Part shown: piece by piece, positions 17,231-26,970 of the stretch
Layout of the letters: every line of letters starts with the position of its first letter
Numbering within the stretch: position 1 is the stretch's first letter
Source of the DNA: Polynucleobacter meluiroseus
GTDB taxonomy: Bacteria > Pseudomonadota > Gammaproteobacteria > Burkholderiales > Burkholderiaceae
Direction: 5' to 3'
DNA length: 64,000 nt
NCBI GenBank assembly: GCA_945879115.1
Contig: CAMDUR010000007.1
Coordinates: 1 to 64,000 of the forward strand
Program-made: the position numbers and the translations under genes
Notes under the pieces: model-generated
The model's database searches: none
What the model was told of the DNA's origin: nothing
The model's input: only the letters and a program-made list of their open reading frames with translations

Positions 17231-18445
17231 ATGTCTGATCAGCAGTCACCATTGTGGGATGCCATCATTGTTGGAGCAGGTGCCGCTGGTTTGTTCTGTG
17301 CGGGTGTAGCTGGTCAGCTTGGTAAAAAAGTGTTGTTACTGGATCACGCTGAGGTTTTAGGTGAAAAAATAAGGATAAGTGGTGGTGGAAGATGTAATTT
17401 CACAAACATGTATTCCAGCCCAGCTAATTTTTTATCTGAAAACCCTAATTTTGTAAAAAGTCCCTTATCTAAATACACATCTCAAGACTTCTTAGACTTG
17501 GTTAAAAGTTACAACATTCCTTTTCATGAAAAACACAAAGGGCAATTATTTTGCGACGTATCGGCCAAGCAAATCATTGAAATGTTATTTAGTGAATGCC
17601 AAAAGGGTGGTGTAGTTATTCGCCATCCGATCACTGTTGAAAGCATTCAACAAGAGACAGATAAAAATTGGGTGGTGACTACCAATCAGGGTATAGAGAA
17701 ATCAAAAGCTCTGGTGATGGCGACTGGCGGTTTACCGGTTCCAGCAATTGGCGCAACAGAATTTGCTCTAAAGATTGCAGAGCAATTTCATTTACCGATC
17801 GTTCCCGTAAGGCCTGCATTAGTGCCATTGTCTTTCACATCAGAGGAGTTTGCCAATTTGAGTGAGCTTTCAGGTTTAAGTGTTCCGGTGAAGGTTGCTG
17901 CTGGTCAAAAAGGTCAGCGTTATGGTACCTGTCATTTTGATGAAGATGTTTTGCTGACTCACAAGGGCTTATCTGGGCCTGCCATTCTTCAAGCGAGTAG
18001 TTATTGGCACGAAGGCGAGGGGATCGAGATTAATTGGTTAAATGATATTGATTGTGATGAGCTCTTTAATGATGATGCTAACCGCCTGAAATCAACAGAA
18101 ACAATCTTAGGTATGGTATTTCCGCAGCGGCTTGCCAAGTCGTTTGCGGAGCAGAAAAATCTTTTAGGCCGTAAATGGGCTGAAGTTGGTAAAAAAGATC
18201 GTCAGGCACTTAAAGATCTATTGACTCAATGGGCAGTCAAACCTGCCGGCACTCTTGGTTGGAAAAAAGCAGAAGTCATGTTGGGTGGTGTTGATACCAG
18301 GTCACTCGATGGACAAACCATGATGTCTAAGCAACACCCAGGTTTATATTTCATTGGCGAATGCGTTGATGTAACAGGACACCTTGGCGGTCATAATTTT
18401 CAATGGGCTTGGTCAAGCGGTTACGTTTGTGCCCAAGCTCTTTAA
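17231..18445 (+). CDS. FAD-dependent oxidoreductase, HI0933/YhiN family
   Basis: A 404-residue cytosolic flavoprotein. The N-terminal dinucleotide motif is GAGAAGLFCAG (residues ~11-21). It is followed by the family signature RISGGGRCNFTN, and the C-terminal FAD-binding end is GHNFQWAWSSGY. Length is typical. The substrate is unknown for this branch; related BaiN proteins reduce bile-acid intermediates in gut bacteria, which says little about a water bacterium. It is a single gene, separated from the PCu(A)C gene by a terminator and convergent with the LOG-family gene. Confidence 0.87.
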   Translation: MSDQQSPLWDAIIVGAGAAGLFCAGVAGQLGKKVLLLDHAEVLGEKIRISGGGRCNFTNMYSSPANFLSENPNFVKSPLSKYTSQDFLDLVKSYNIPFHEKHKGQLFCDVSAKQIIEMLFSECQKGGVVIRHPITVESIQQETDKNWVVTTNQGIEKSKALVMATGGLPVPAIGATEFALKIAEQFHLPIVPVRPALVPLSFTSEEFANLSELSGLSVPVKVAAGQKGQRYGTCHFDEDVLLTHKGLSGPAILQASSYWHEGEGIEINWLNDIDCDELFNDDANRLKSTETILGMVFPQRLAKSFAEQKNLLGRKWAEVGKKDRQALKDLLTQWAVKPAGTLGWKKAEVMLGGVDTRSLDGQTMMSKQHPGLYFIGECVDVTGHLGGHNFQWAWSSGYVCAQAL

Positions 18446-18459
18446 TTGAATATGCATAT

Positions 18460-19023
18460 TTATCTTGAGTTTGTACCTGCGAATGTAGTTTTAAGTGTGC
18501 CAATCATTTCTTCCACACTTTTAAGAATGGCAACGCCATCTAAATGATCACCATTTAAAAAGCCATGATGATCTGCTTGGTGTAAAAATGACAATAACTT
18601 GTCATAGTAACCATCCCAGTTACCGATGATGATAGGTTTGTTATGAGCTTTGACCTGGCGTCCCGTCCAAACTTCAAATAACTCATCTAAAGTACCAAGG
18701 CCGCCTGGTAGGATCAGAAAAGCATCAGACTTCTCAATCATCAAACGTTTTCTTTCGATGATGTCATCCACCAAAAACAACTCGGTTAGTTCTAGTTGAA
18801 CTGGTTCACGTGAAGTTAACCCGGTTGGAATGATGCCAATGACACGTCCGTTTGATTCAATCGCAGCTCTAGCGACACTGCCCATTAAGCCTAATCTACC
18901 ACCACCAAAAATTATACTGAAGCCTTCTTCTGCTAAGGCCCGTCCAAGATCTGCTGCTTTTGCAATGATATTAAGGTTATTTCCATCTTTGGAGCCACAG
19001 AAAACACAAATAGTTTTATTCAT
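18460..19023 (-). CDS. LOG family protein (TIGR00730)
   Basis: A 187-residue Rossmann-like protein with the two family motifs GGGRLGLMG and PGGLGTLDE. Plant LOG enzymes and several bacterial relatives hydrolyse cytokinin or nucleoside 5'-monophosphates to the free base and ribose phosphate, and the motif residues needed for this are intact. The cellular role in proteobacteria is probably nucleotide salvage. The gene converges on the YhiN-type gene with a 14-base gap and no obvious hairpin. Confidence 0.88.
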   Translation of the reverse strand: MNKTICVFCGSKDGNNLNIIAKAADLGRALAEEGFSIIFGGGRLGLMGSVARAAIESNGRVIGIIPTGLTSREPVQLELTELFLVDDIIERKRLMIEKSDAFLILPGGLGTLDELFEVWTGRQVKAHNKPIIIGNWDGYYDKLLSFLHQADHHGFLNGDHLDGVAILKSVEEMIGTLKTTFAGTNSR

Positions 19024-19124
19024 ACATCAAGCATAATCCATGCTGATTACCATTTCAGGTTTATGGTCAGAAATATATAATGATCTAAGTTACATTGTGT
19101 CCTCAATTGATTCATTAGGAAAAC

Positions 19125-19502
19125 ATGATTTCTTCAGTTATCGCTATTAGTATCGGAGCTTCCCTTGGGGCGGTATCACGCTGGCTGCTAGGTCTTGGCT
19201 TTAATGCTATTTGGGCAACGATGCCTTTAGGAACTTTGATAGCTAATTTAGTGGGTGGGTATTTAGTCGGACTTTCTGCCAGTTACTTTGAGGCGCAGGG
19301 TCATTTGCCACCAGAGTTAAAATTACTAGTGATTACTGGTTTCTTGGGAGGCTTAACCACCTTTTCAACATTTAGTGCTGAAGTAGTTCTAGTGATGCAA
19401 TCAGGTGATTATTTAAAAGCTTTTTTAACGATTGCTTTTCATTTACTAGGTTCTTTGGCTCTCACCATATTGGGTATAGCCACTTATAATTGGTTGAAAT
19501 AA
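19125..19502 (+). CDS. crcB: Fluoride exporter CrcB/Fluc
   Basis: A 125-residue inner-membrane protein with four helices. Conserved family motifs are GTLIANLVGGYLVG and GFLGGLTTFSTFS; the Phe and Thr residues of the latter line the fluoride pore. The working channel is an antiparallel dimer, and single-gene forms like this one are dual-topology homodimers. AGGA precedes the ATG. I looked for a fluoride riboswitch in the ~100-base leader and saw none. A small monooxygenase-fold gene follows after 16 bases. Confidence 0.93.
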   Translation: MISSVIAISIGASLGAVSRWLLGLGFNAIWATMPLGTLIANLVGGYLVGLSASYFEAQGHLPPELKLLVITGFLGGLTTFSTFSAEVVLVMQSGDYLKAFLTIAFHLLGSLALTILGIATYNWLK

Positions 19503-19518
19503 TTTATTAAGGAAAAAT

Positions 19519-19818
19519 ATGATTTTAGAAATCGCTGATATTAGTATTGACCCAGTAAACAAAGCTGAATTTGAGCAAGCAGTCATCGCTGGTGTTGCAG
19601 AGGCTATTGCTCCTTCCAAAGGATTTCGTGGCTATAAACTCAATGCCGGCATTGAAAATCCAGGTCGATATATTTTGATGAACTATTGGGATACGCTAGA
19701 AAACCACACTGTTGACTTTAGAGAATCTGAAGCCTTCACTCAATGGCGCTCTCATGTAGGAAAATTCTTTTTGAAAGCGCCTACCGTAGAGCACTTCACA
19801 TTAGCAAGCAAATCATAG
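19519..19818 (+). CDS. ABM-domain protein (antibiotic biosynthesis monooxygenase fold)
   Basis: A 99-residue protein with the ferredoxin-like ABM dimer fold: opening strand MILEIADISIDP, central GFRGYKL and YILMNYWDTLENHTVDFRES, a typical ABM helix-strand run. ABM proteins include quinol monooxygenases and heme-degrading enzymes, but many have no known substrate and nothing here decides it. A ribosome-binding site (AAGGA) and a 16-base gap suggest cotranscription with crcB. A terminator follows. Confidence 0.75.
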   Translation: MILEIADISIDPVNKAEFEQAVIAGVAEAIAPSKGFRGYKLNAGIENPGRYILMNYWDTLENHTVDFRESEAFTQWRSHVGKFFLKAPTVEHFTLASKS

Positions 19819-19844
19819 AGCTATAGATTTAAAGATCTCATATT

Positions 19845-19876
19845 AAAAAAGCCTTGATAGTTATCAAGGCTTTTTT
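19845..19876. terminator. Bidirectional terminator after the ABM gene
   Basis: The core GCCTTGATA (19851-19859) pairs with TATCAAGGC (19862-19870), with A6 before and T6 after. It serves the converging crcB unit and trhP. Confidence 0.92.
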
Positions 19877-19899
19877 GTATTCAAAGAGAACTTACTTAA

Positions 19900-21201
19900 T
19901 TAAGATTCCATGACCGGAATTTGCTCTAGTTTGGTTGCATTCTCTTGTTCAAGATAGCGTGCCAAGAAAGCACCTTCAGAAGAGAGTGGCAACTTGACCC
20001 AAACTGTATAGCCGGCGCCTGGCACTACTCGCATTGGCTCACCTTTGGTGCTAAAAATTTCTTCTATGACAAAGTCAGTGTTACCGCTTGGTTGGATGAT
20101 TTCAAGCTTGTCGCCCACTGCAAATTTATTCTTGACTTCAACCTTAAAAAGACCTCTTGCGGCATCTACCTCAAGTACATTACCAACGTAGATACTGCGA
20201 CCTGAAATTGAAAAGCCGCGTAGATAGTTTTGATAATCTTGATCATGATGGCGCACATAGAAGCCATCGGTGTAGCCACGATTCGCAAGGCCTTCAAGGT
20301 GTCCCAATAAGACAGGATTAAATGGTCGACCTGCTACGGCATCATCAATGGCTGAGCGATAAGCTTGAGCTGTTCTGGCTACGTAGTAAGGTGACTTGGT
20401 TCTGCCTTCAATCTTCAATGAGTCAATACCCATTTCAGTTAAGCGTTGCACGTGCTCAATAGCACGCAAGTCTTTAGAATTCAGAATATAGGTGCCGTGC
20501 ATATCTTCTTCAATCGGCATCCATTCCCCAGGACGATTTCCTTCTTCAAGAAGATAGATATCGCCAGTCGCATCCTCATCAGCTTTGGCTACTTTGTAGT
20601 CCCAACGGCAAGAGTTCGTGCAAGTGCCTTGGTTAGGGTCACGATGATTGAAGTAACCTGACAACAAGCAACGACCAGAGTAAGCAATACATAATGCGCC
20701 ATGGATGAAGACTTCAATTTCCATTTCTGGGCAGTCTTGGCGGACAGATTCGATTTCATCTAAGGACAACTCGCGCGACAAAATCACTCGACTGATGCCG
20801 ACTGAGCGCCAAAATCTCGCAGCTTGACCATTGACCGTATTCGCTTGAACAGATAAATGAATCGGCATATCCGGCCAGTTTTCACGAACTAACAGGATCA
20901 AGCCTGGATCTGACATGATCAAAGCATCTGGTTTGAGGGCCATAACGGGGGCCATATCCTGTACATAGGTGCGTGTTTTCGCGCCATGGGGCAAGATATT
21001 AGAAACAAGGTAAAAGTTTTTACCTTGGGCATGAGCTGTTTCAATGCCCTCACGCAAAACGTCAATACTGCCAAAGTCATTATTACGAACGCGCAAAGAG
21101 TAACGAGGCTGCCCTGCATAAACAGCAGTGGCGCCAAAATCAAAGGCGGTGTTGAGCATGGCTAAGCTGCCCGCAGGTGCCAAAAGTTCAGGTGTTTTCA
21201 T
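19900..21201 (-). CDS. trhP: tRNA U34 hydroxylase TrhP (YegQ, U32 family)
   Basis: Together with prephenate-derived chemistry, TrhP hydroxylates uridine 34 of certain tRNAs on the path to cmo5U/mo5U. The 433-residue protein opens KTPELLAPAGSLAML and continues AVYAGQPRYSLRVRNNDF, the signature of the YegQ branch. It has the cysteine cluster GRCLLSGYFNHRDPNQGTC...C of U32 proteins, which probably binds a 4Fe-4S cluster. The ATG at 21199-21201 is preferred over an upstream TTG because it matches the family N-terminus; no strong ribosome-binding site is visible. It is a single-gene unit. Confidence 0.9.
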   Translation of the reverse strand: MKTPELLAPAGSLAMLNTAFDFGATAVYAGQPRYSLRVRNNDFGSIDVLREGIETAHAQGKNFYLVSNILPHGAKTRTYVQDMAPVMALKPDALIMSDPGLILLVRENWPDMPIHLSVQANTVNGQAARFWRSVGISRVILSRELSLDEIESVRQDCPEMEIEVFIHGALCIAYSGRCLLSGYFNHRDPNQGTCTNSCRWDYKVAKADEDATGDIYLLEEGNRPGEWMPIEEDMHGTYILNSKDLRAIEHVQRLTEMGIDSLKIEGRTKSPYYVARTAQAYRSAIDDAVAGRPFNPVLLGHLEGLANRGYTDGFYVRHHDQDYQNYLRGFSISGRSIYVGNVLEVDAARGLFKVEVKNKFAVGDKLEIIQPSGNTDFVIEEIFSTKGEPMRVVPGAGYTVWVKLPLSSEGAFLARYLEQENATKLEQIPVMES

Positions 21202-21330
21202 AGCCCGTATTTTATGTGTTTTCAAGCAATTTCGCTCTTAAACCGCCTAAAACCTGAGGGGTATTTCAGATCATGAGTTAAAACGACTGAATTTCAGGGC
21301 TTAAAAAGCCTTGTAGACAGGTTAAATAGC

Positions 21331-22065
21331 TTAGAAGCGCTCTGTGGGACCTAAGTGGCGCCACTGACCAACTGGCAAACTACCCAATGGTATTTGCCCA
21401 ATCCGGATGCGCTTTAAACCCACAACATGTAAACCTACCAGCTCACACATGCGGCGAATTTGACGTTTTTTACCTTCACGCAACACAAATCTCAATTGAT
21501 CTGTATTTTGCCAACCCACTTTTGCGGGCTTTAAGACCACATCATCGAGTGAGAGTCCGTGATTAAGAAGGCGCAAACCTTCCGGTGTCAAAGTGCCCTC
21601 CACACGAACTAAATATTCTTTTTCAATTGGACTATTTTCACCGATGAGTAGCTTGGCAATTCTGCCATCTTGAGTCAGTACAAGGAGGCCGCTAGAATCG
21701 ATATCCAAACGCCCTGCAGGTGCTAAGCCACGGGTATTAAACTTTCCTGGTAAATGAGCCGATAACTGATGAACAAACTGATTCTCAGGAATGATGAGTG
21801 AGGCCGCAGGTTGGTATTCACGATCCTCATCAAAGTGAGAGATAAAACCTACTGGCTTATTTAAGATGATGGTGTAACGCAAGGCTTGCTGAGCAACAGC
21901 TGCTTTCTTGAGTTCAATTTTTTGATTGGGGAAGGCGCGGGCACCTAATTCACTGACCACTTCACCATCAACCAATACCAAGCCTTGCTCGATATAGTTA
22001 TCTGCCTCGCGTCGTGAGCAAATACCTTGCTCAGACATTAATTTTGATATGCGTACTTTTTCCAC
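21331..22065 (-). CDS. RsuA/RluB/RluF-family pseudouridine synthase
   Basis: A 244-residue protein with an N-terminal S4 RNA-binding domain (residues ~4-50: [20 protein letters not shown]) and a catalytic domain with [17 protein letters not shown], in which Asp121 is the nucleophile. KRQIRRMCE near residue 206 is closest to RluF, which modifies U2604 of 23S rRNA, but the target cannot be fixed from sequence alone. The gene begins 15 bases after the stop of the upstream antiporter gene and may share its transcript. Confidence 0.86.
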   Translation of the reverse strand: MEKVRISKLMSEQGICSRREADNYIEQGLVLVDGEVVSELGARAFPNQKIELKKAAVAQQALRYTIILNKPVGFISHFDEDREYQPAASLIIPENQFVHQLSAHLPGKFNTRGLAPAGRLDIDSSGLLVLTQDGRIAKLLIGENSPIEKEYLVRVEGTLTPEGLRLLNHGLSLDDVVLKPAKVGWQNTDQLRFVLREGKKRQIRRMCELVGLHVVGLKRIRIGQIPLGSLPVGQWRHLGPTERF

Positions 22066-22080
22066 AGCTGTGATTATCTC

Positions 22081-23862
22081 TTATTGTGGGGGCTTATTTT
22101 GACTATTTTCTTTAAATGACTCTGTTAACGCAATCTGGAGCTTGGCGTGTATTTTCACCAGCTGCTTACGAAGTAAGTAAATAACACTAGCCATCAAAAC
22201 ACCTAAAACAAGCAACATGCCAGCTGGAGGCAAAATACTGGAGCTGAGTGCTGATACCAAGATCAATAAAGCAACGACAGCTAAGACTGGCATTAACTGA
22301 GAAAATAATTGATGGATGGCAGCTCTTTCACCTTCAGAGTATTCGCCTGAGTTAAGTCGTACATCAGCCAAGATCATTCCCAGTGCTTCTAACTTTCTAT
22401 AAATAGCGAACAAGAAGGGCGCCGACAACAAAATACTCATGGCCCACATCACCGCTTGTTGATAGGCCTCTCCAAACCAATCTAAATGACTGGTATCGAT
22501 GTACTCATTTAAAAATGTGAATAACTTAGAGGCAGATAAGAATAGGGCAATAACGATACAAGCATTAACAAAAACATGAAAAGTAATTCTTCTTACAAAT
22601 GGTCGAATATCGTTACGCAACTGATTGTCAGAGCGGATTTGACTGATCCATTCAGAATACTGAGTAAAGACGTTTTTAATAGGGCTTGGAATCAGTGATC
22701 CTACTTTTTGACTAAATGGATCAGAGGCCTTGATCAAATACGGTGTAAAAAATGTAGTGATGGTTGAGACAGCCACCACTATTGGGTAGAGGAAATCGCT
22801 GGTGACAGAAAGCGTTAATCCCAGGGTGGCGATGATGAATGAAAATTCACCAATTTGAGCTTTACCCATGCCCACACGCATCGATGTTTTGCCATCATGC
22901 CCTGTGATAAATGTTCCCATGCTGCAAGATAAAACTTTGCCAACAATCACTGCAATACTAATGATCGTAATAGGTAGGGCGTATTGCCAAATGATGGCTG
23001 GGTCTAAAAGCAAACCAATCGTTACGAAGAAAATCGCAATAAACATATCTTTGACAGGTTCAATCAATTTCTCAATCGTATGGATATGTCTTGATTCAGC
23101 CATGATGGCGCCAATTAAGAAGGCGCCTAATGCAACGCTGTACTCCAACTGAATCACAATCAAACAAAAGCCAAAGCAAAGACCAAGGACCGTGATTAAT
23201 AACATCTCTTTACTTTGGAACTTGGCTACTAAATTCAGAAGGCGTGGAACTAATAAAATACCCGCTGCCAAAGAGACTGTCATAAATAAAATCAATTCAC
23301 CAATCGTCATGGCGGCATCGATTGGCTCTAATTGACCTGTGGTCGCAATACCTGTGAGCATCACAATCAAACTAATCGCTAAAATATCTTCTACGATCAA
23401 AATACCATAAATAAGAGTGGCGAACTTTTCTTTCTTAAGACCTAACTCTTCTAGTGCTCTAACTGTGATCGTGGTTGATGAGATCGCCATCATGGCCCCC
23501 AAGAACAAGGAGTCCATCGAGCTCCATGAGAAAAAGCGACCAATTTCATAGCCCACCCAGATTAATAAAACAATTTGGGACAGGGCCGCTACGAATGCTG
23601 TAGCCCCAACTTTGGCCAGCTTGCGAAGGCTAAATTCGAGGCCTAAGCCAAACATCAAAAATACAACTCCAAGCTCGCCGAGAGTCTTAATCGTCTTTTC
23701 ATCAGAAATAAATGGAAAAGGAGTGGCATAAGGGCCGATAATGAGGCCCGCAATGATGTAGCCCAAAACAACTGGTTGTTTGAGGTAGTGAAATATGACG
23801 GTAACAACCCCAGCGACCAACATGATCACTGCCAAGTCTTTAATAAAATCGACACCGTGCAT
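22081..23862 (-). CDS. CPA2-family cation:proton antiporter with C-terminal membrane extension
   Basis: A 593-residue inner-membrane protein. Residues ~1-390 form the CPA2 exchanger domain, with GYIIAGLIIGP, FLMFGLGLEFSLRKL and AISSTTITVRALEE. Unlike KefB/KefC or YbaL it has no C-terminal RCK/TrkA-N nucleotide domain. Instead about 200 residues with five or so further hydrophobic segments follow, with the soluble stretch LADVRLNSGEYSEGERAAIH in between. K+ or Na+ exchange for protons is the family role; the ion is unknown. It is divergent from uup, with only 41 bases between starts. Confidence 0.83.
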   Translation of the reverse strand: MHGVDFIKDLAVIMLVAGVVTVIFHYLKQPVVLGYIIAGLIIGPYATPFPFISDEKTIKTLGELGVVFLMFGLGLEFSLRKLAKVGATAFVAALSQIVLLIWVGYEIGRFFSWSSMDSLFLGAMMAISSTTITVRALEELGLKKEKFATLIYGILIVEDILAISLIVMLTGIATTGQLEPIDAAMTIGELILFMTVSLAAGILLVPRLLNLVAKFQSKEMLLITVLGLCFGFCLIVIQLEYSVALGAFLIGAIMAESRHIHTIEKLIEPVKDMFIAIFFVTIGLLLDPAIIWQYALPITIISIAVIVGKVLSCSMGTFITGHDGKTSMRVGMGKAQIGEFSFIIATLGLTLSVTSDFLYPIVVAVSTITTFFTPYLIKASDPFSQKVGSLIPSPIKNVFTQYSEWISQIRSDNQLRNDIRPFVRRITFHVFVNACIVIALFLSASKLFTFLNEYIDTSHLDWFGEAYQQAVMWAMSILLSAPFLFAIYRKLEALGMILADVRLNSGEYSEGERAAIHQLFSQLMPVLAVVALLILVSALSSSILPPAGMLLVLGVLMASVIYLLRKQLVKIHAKLQIALTESFKENSQNKPPQ

Positions 23863-23903
23863 CGTTTTTTCTTTCTTTTTAATTCAACCGCGATAATGTC
23901 ATT

Positions 23904-25829
23904 ATGGCTTTAATTGTTCTAACTAACGCAAAACTGGCATTTGGCCACGTTGACTTGCTAGCAAACACTTCTTTTTCCCTGGAATCTGGTGAAAGGATCG
24001 GGCTCATCGGCCGTAATGGCACGGGCAAATCCTCTTTACTCAAAATTTTAAATGGTCTAGAAAAGCTGGATGATGGAACTCTGCAGTATCAACAGGGTTT
24101 ACGTATGGCTTATGTTGCTCAAGAGCCTATTTTTGACTCCCAAGAGACTGTTTTTAATGCTGTAGCCAAAGGCGTCACAGAAGTTAAATCTCTACGAGAA
24201 GAATACGAAGAATTAAGCGTCGCTGAATGGGATGATGACTCCCACCATCGTTTAGACGAAATTCAATCGAAATTAGAATCTATGAGTGGATGGAATTGGG
24301 AGCAGCGTGTTCATGAAACTCTTGATCGCTTACATCTAAATCCAGAGATTGCTATCGGTGATTTATCAGGCGGTAATCGTAAGCGAGTCGCTTTAGCTCA
24401 GGCTTTGGTAGCTGTTCCTGATGTCCTATTTCTGGATGAGCCTACCAACCACTTAGACTTAGATTCAATCACTTGGTTAGAAGAGCTGCTAAAGACTTTT
24501 AAAGGCTCGATTGTTCTCATTACGCATGATCGAACATTCTTAGATGCGGTGAGTACTCAAATTGTGGAATTGGATCGTGGCATCTTAAGATCCTATCCGG
24601 GTAACTTTTCAGCCTACGAAGTTTTAAAAGAGCAAGAGATTGCATCTGAAGGTCTTGCAAATGCCAGAGCAGATAAGCTCTTAGCGCAAGAAGAGGTATG
24701 GATTCGTAAAGGTGTTGAGGCCAGAAGAACGCGAAGCGTAGGACGCATTGCACGTCTAGAAAAGCTACGTGTCATTCGTGCTGAGCGCAGAGATGCTATG
24801 GGGCAAATTAAGTTGGCGGTTTCTTCAGGAGATCGCAGCGGCAAAATCGTGGCTGATCTAGAAAATGTCTGCAAGTCTTACGATCGTCCGATTGTTAAAG
24901 ATTTCACCGCAACTATATTGAGAGGCGACAAGGTTGGTTTACTTGGCCCTAACGGTGCTGGTAAGACGACCTTACTTAAACTGATTCTGGGAACCATCCA
25001 GCCAGATAGCGGCACAGCGACGATGGGATCCAGAATTGATGTGGCCTATTTTGATCAAATGCGTGAGGGGCTAGATCTCAATGCCACACTTGAAGACTAC
25101 ATTAGTCCTGGTAGTGAGTGGATTGAGATTAACGGTAACCGTAAACATGTCAAAAGTTACTTAAATGACTTTTTATTTTCTCCAGAGAGAGCGGGGTCTC
25201 CTGTATCCACTCTTTCAGGCGGAGAAAGAAATCGACTCTTATTAGCCAGATTATTTGCAAGACCGGCTAACGTCCTTGTTTTAGATGAGCCTACCAATGA
25301 CTTAGATATTGATACGCTCGAACTCTTAGAGCAATTACTACAAGACTACAAAGGTACAGTTTTCTTAGTGAGTCACGATCGTGCATTTTTAGATAACGTA
25401 GTGACCAGCATCATCGCTTACGAGGGTGATGGCTTTTGGAGAGAATACGAAGGCGGTTACGAGGATTGGAAGATTCAGAAAAAGAGAACTGAAGAATATA
25501 AAGCAGCACAATCCAATGGCACCCCACAGGTGCAGGTTGCTGATCAGTCTAAGTCTGATAAGGTTAGCGCATCAAAAGATGTATCTACTCCCAAATCAAA
25601 ATCAAATGTTCAAAAATTAAATAGTAAAGAGCGCCAAGAGTTAGAGGAAATACCCGCAAAGATTGATGCACTCGAAAAAGAGCAAGCTGAAATTGGTGTT
25701 AGTTTGGGTGATGCTGATCTTTATAAAAATAAACCTGATCAAGTCATCCAATTTCAGGGGCGCCTCAAAGTGATTGAGGACCAGCTATCAAAACTAATGC
25801 TTAGATGGGAAGAGTTGCTTGACCGTTGA
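23904..25829 (+). CDS. uup: ABC-F ATPase Uup
   Basis: A 641-residue soluble protein with two ABC domains: Walker A GRNGTGKSS and GPNGAGKTT, signatures LSGGNRKR and LSGGERNR, and Walker B LFLDEPTNHLD and LVLDEPTNDLD. The C-terminal ~75 residues form a coiled coil (ERQELEEIPAKIDALEKEQ) typical of Uup, which binds DNA or ribosomes. ABC-F proteins act on ribosomes; Uup also affects transposon excision and ribosome assembly in E. coli. It lacks membrane segments. A 9-bp inverted repeat overlaps its stop codon. Confidence 0.93.
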   Translation: MALIVLTNAKLAFGHVDLLANTSFSLESGERIGLIGRNGTGKSSLLKILNGLEKLDDGTLQYQQGLRMAYVAQEPIFDSQETVFNAVAKGVTEVKSLREEYEELSVAEWDDDSHHRLDEIQSKLESMSGWNWEQRVHETLDRLHLNPEIAIGDLSGGNRKRVALAQALVAVPDVLFLDEPTNHLDLDSITWLEELLKTFKGSIVLITHDRTFLDAVSTQIVELDRGILRSYPGNFSAYEVLKEQEIASEGLANARADKLLAQEEVWIRKGVEARRTRSVGRIARLEKLRVIRAERRDAMGQIKLAVSSGDRSGKIVADLENVCKSYDRPIVKDFTATILRGDKVGLLGPNGAGKTTLLKLILGTIQPDSGTATMGSRIDVAYFDQMREGLDLNATLEDYISPGSEWIEINGNRKHVKSYLNDFLFSPERAGSPVSTLSGGERNRLLLARLFARPANVLVLDEPTNDLDIDTLELLEQLLQDYKGTVFLVSHDRAFLDNVVTSIIAYEGDGFWREYEGGYEDWKIQKKRTEEYKAAQSNGTPQVQVADQSKSDKVSASKDVSTPKSKSNVQKLNSKERQELEEIPAKIDALEKEQAEIGVSLGDADLYKNKPDQVIQFQGRLKVIEDQLSKLMLRWEELLDR

Positions 25830-25846
25830 TCCACATAGATCAACGG
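25823..25846 (+). terminator. Inverted repeat over the uup stop codon
   Basis: CCGTTGATC (25823-25831) and GATCAACGG (25838-25846) form a perfect 9-bp stem with a 6-base loop. The uup stop TGA is at 25827-25829. There is no T run, so termination would be factor-assisted, or the stem may protect the mRNA 3' end. Confidence 0.5.
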
Positions 25847-26001
25847 ATTACTCGAATATTCAAGTTAAATATTAGTACTTAATAGGCTAATAAACCAGCC
25901 AAACGGATAAGACTTAACTCCACAATCCTATTATTATTCCCTATAGATGTAATTTCTATCATTTAGCGTATATATTTCATTAATCTTATTTCGAGACTCT
26001 T

Positions 26002-26970
26002 ATGAGAATTTTTTTGGCTGCGCCCCCTGTCTCCGCTTTTGCAATGGTGATGGGTCTATCTGGATTATCTTTGGCGTGGACAAAATTCTCTCAAGTTACC
26101 CAATTAAGTTATGCCCAAGACTTTGCCCTTGCATTTGGTGCTTTGGCAGCGCTTGTCTTTGTTGTCTTAGCTATGGGATTACTTCGTAAGCAAATTCAGC
26201 AACCTGAAAAATTAATAGAAGAGTGGAATCATCCCGTTAAATCATCTTTTTTTGGTGCCATTTCAGTGGGTGTTTGTTTACTTTCAGCAGTCATTTTTAA
26301 TTACTCACCCATCATTGCAGAATATGTCTGGATTTTTGGAGCATCACTTCACCTAATTGCTATGTTGGCAGTCTTAAACGCTTGGGTTCATCGCGAGTCT
26401 CTTCAAGATTCACATGCATGTCCAGTTTGGTTTATTCCTGCTGTTGGTAACGTGGTTATACCTTTGGGAGGTGTGAAGCTAGGCTATATAGAAATTTCTT
26501 GGTTCTTCTTTAGTGTGGGACTTATCTTCTGGTTAGTGTTGTTATCCCTAGTGATGTATCGCTTGATGTTTGTCCAGCCACCTTTACCTGACCGCCTGAA
26601 GCCAACTATGGCGATATTCTTAGCGCCACCTACAGTAGCTTTCTCTTCATGGTTAGCTTTGACATCACAAACTGGCGATCAGCCTTTGGATCCAGCTGGG
26701 CATCTTTTAATTGGAATAGGTTTTTTCTTTGCATTCTTTTTATTAACCCAGTTTAAAAAATTTGCGCAACTACCTTTTTTCATGTCATGGTGGGCTTACT
26801 CTTTCCCATCGGCATCTTTCACAATTGCTATCTTTAACTATGCTCAGTTTTCCCCATCGGCTATATACCTTGCCTACGCCTCCATTATTTTCACAACGAT
26901 ATTAATCTCAGGATTATTTGTTAGAACTTTGCTGGCAATTAAGATGAAAGATCCACAGTGGGTAGATTGA
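26002..26970 (+). CDS. SLAC1/TehA (TDT) family transporter
   Basis: A 322-residue membrane protein with about ten hydrophobic helices, starting FLAAPPVSAFAMVMGLSGLSL and containing WFIPAVGNVVIPLGG, features of the TDT fold. Conserved helix-breaking prolines and a pore-facing Phe pattern occur in helices 5 and 9. Family members are tellurite-resistance protein TehA, malate transporter Mae1 and plant anion channel SLAC1; the substrate is probably a small anion or organic acid. The last 32 bases overlap the convergent ogt gene. Confidence 0.83.
   Translation: MRIFLAAPPVSAFAMVMGLSGLSLAWTKFSQVTQLSYAQDFALAFGALAALVFVVLAMGLLRKQIQQPEKLIEEWNHPVKSSFFGAISVGVCLLSAVIFNYSPIIAEYVWIFGASLHLIAMLAVLNAWVHRESLQDSHACPVWFIPAVGNVVIPLGGVKLGYIEISWFFFSVGLIFWLVLLSLVMYRLMFVQPPLPDRLKPTMAIFLAPPTVAFSSWLALTSQTGDQPLDPAGHLLIGIGFFFAFFLLTQFKKFAQLPFFMSWWAYSFPSASFTIAIFNYAQFSPSAIYLAYASIIFTTILISGLFVRTLLAIKMKDPQWVD

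Noticed and set aside
19024-19124. Fluoride riboswitch before crcB
   Set aside because: The conserved pseudoknot and G-rich 5' elements are not visible, and the ~100-base gap is mostly AT-rich spacer.
25830-26001. A small gene or RNA in the uup-TDT gap
   Set aside because: Apart from the inverted repeat at the uup stop, the 170 bases are AT-rich with no convincing frame, hairpin or promoter.
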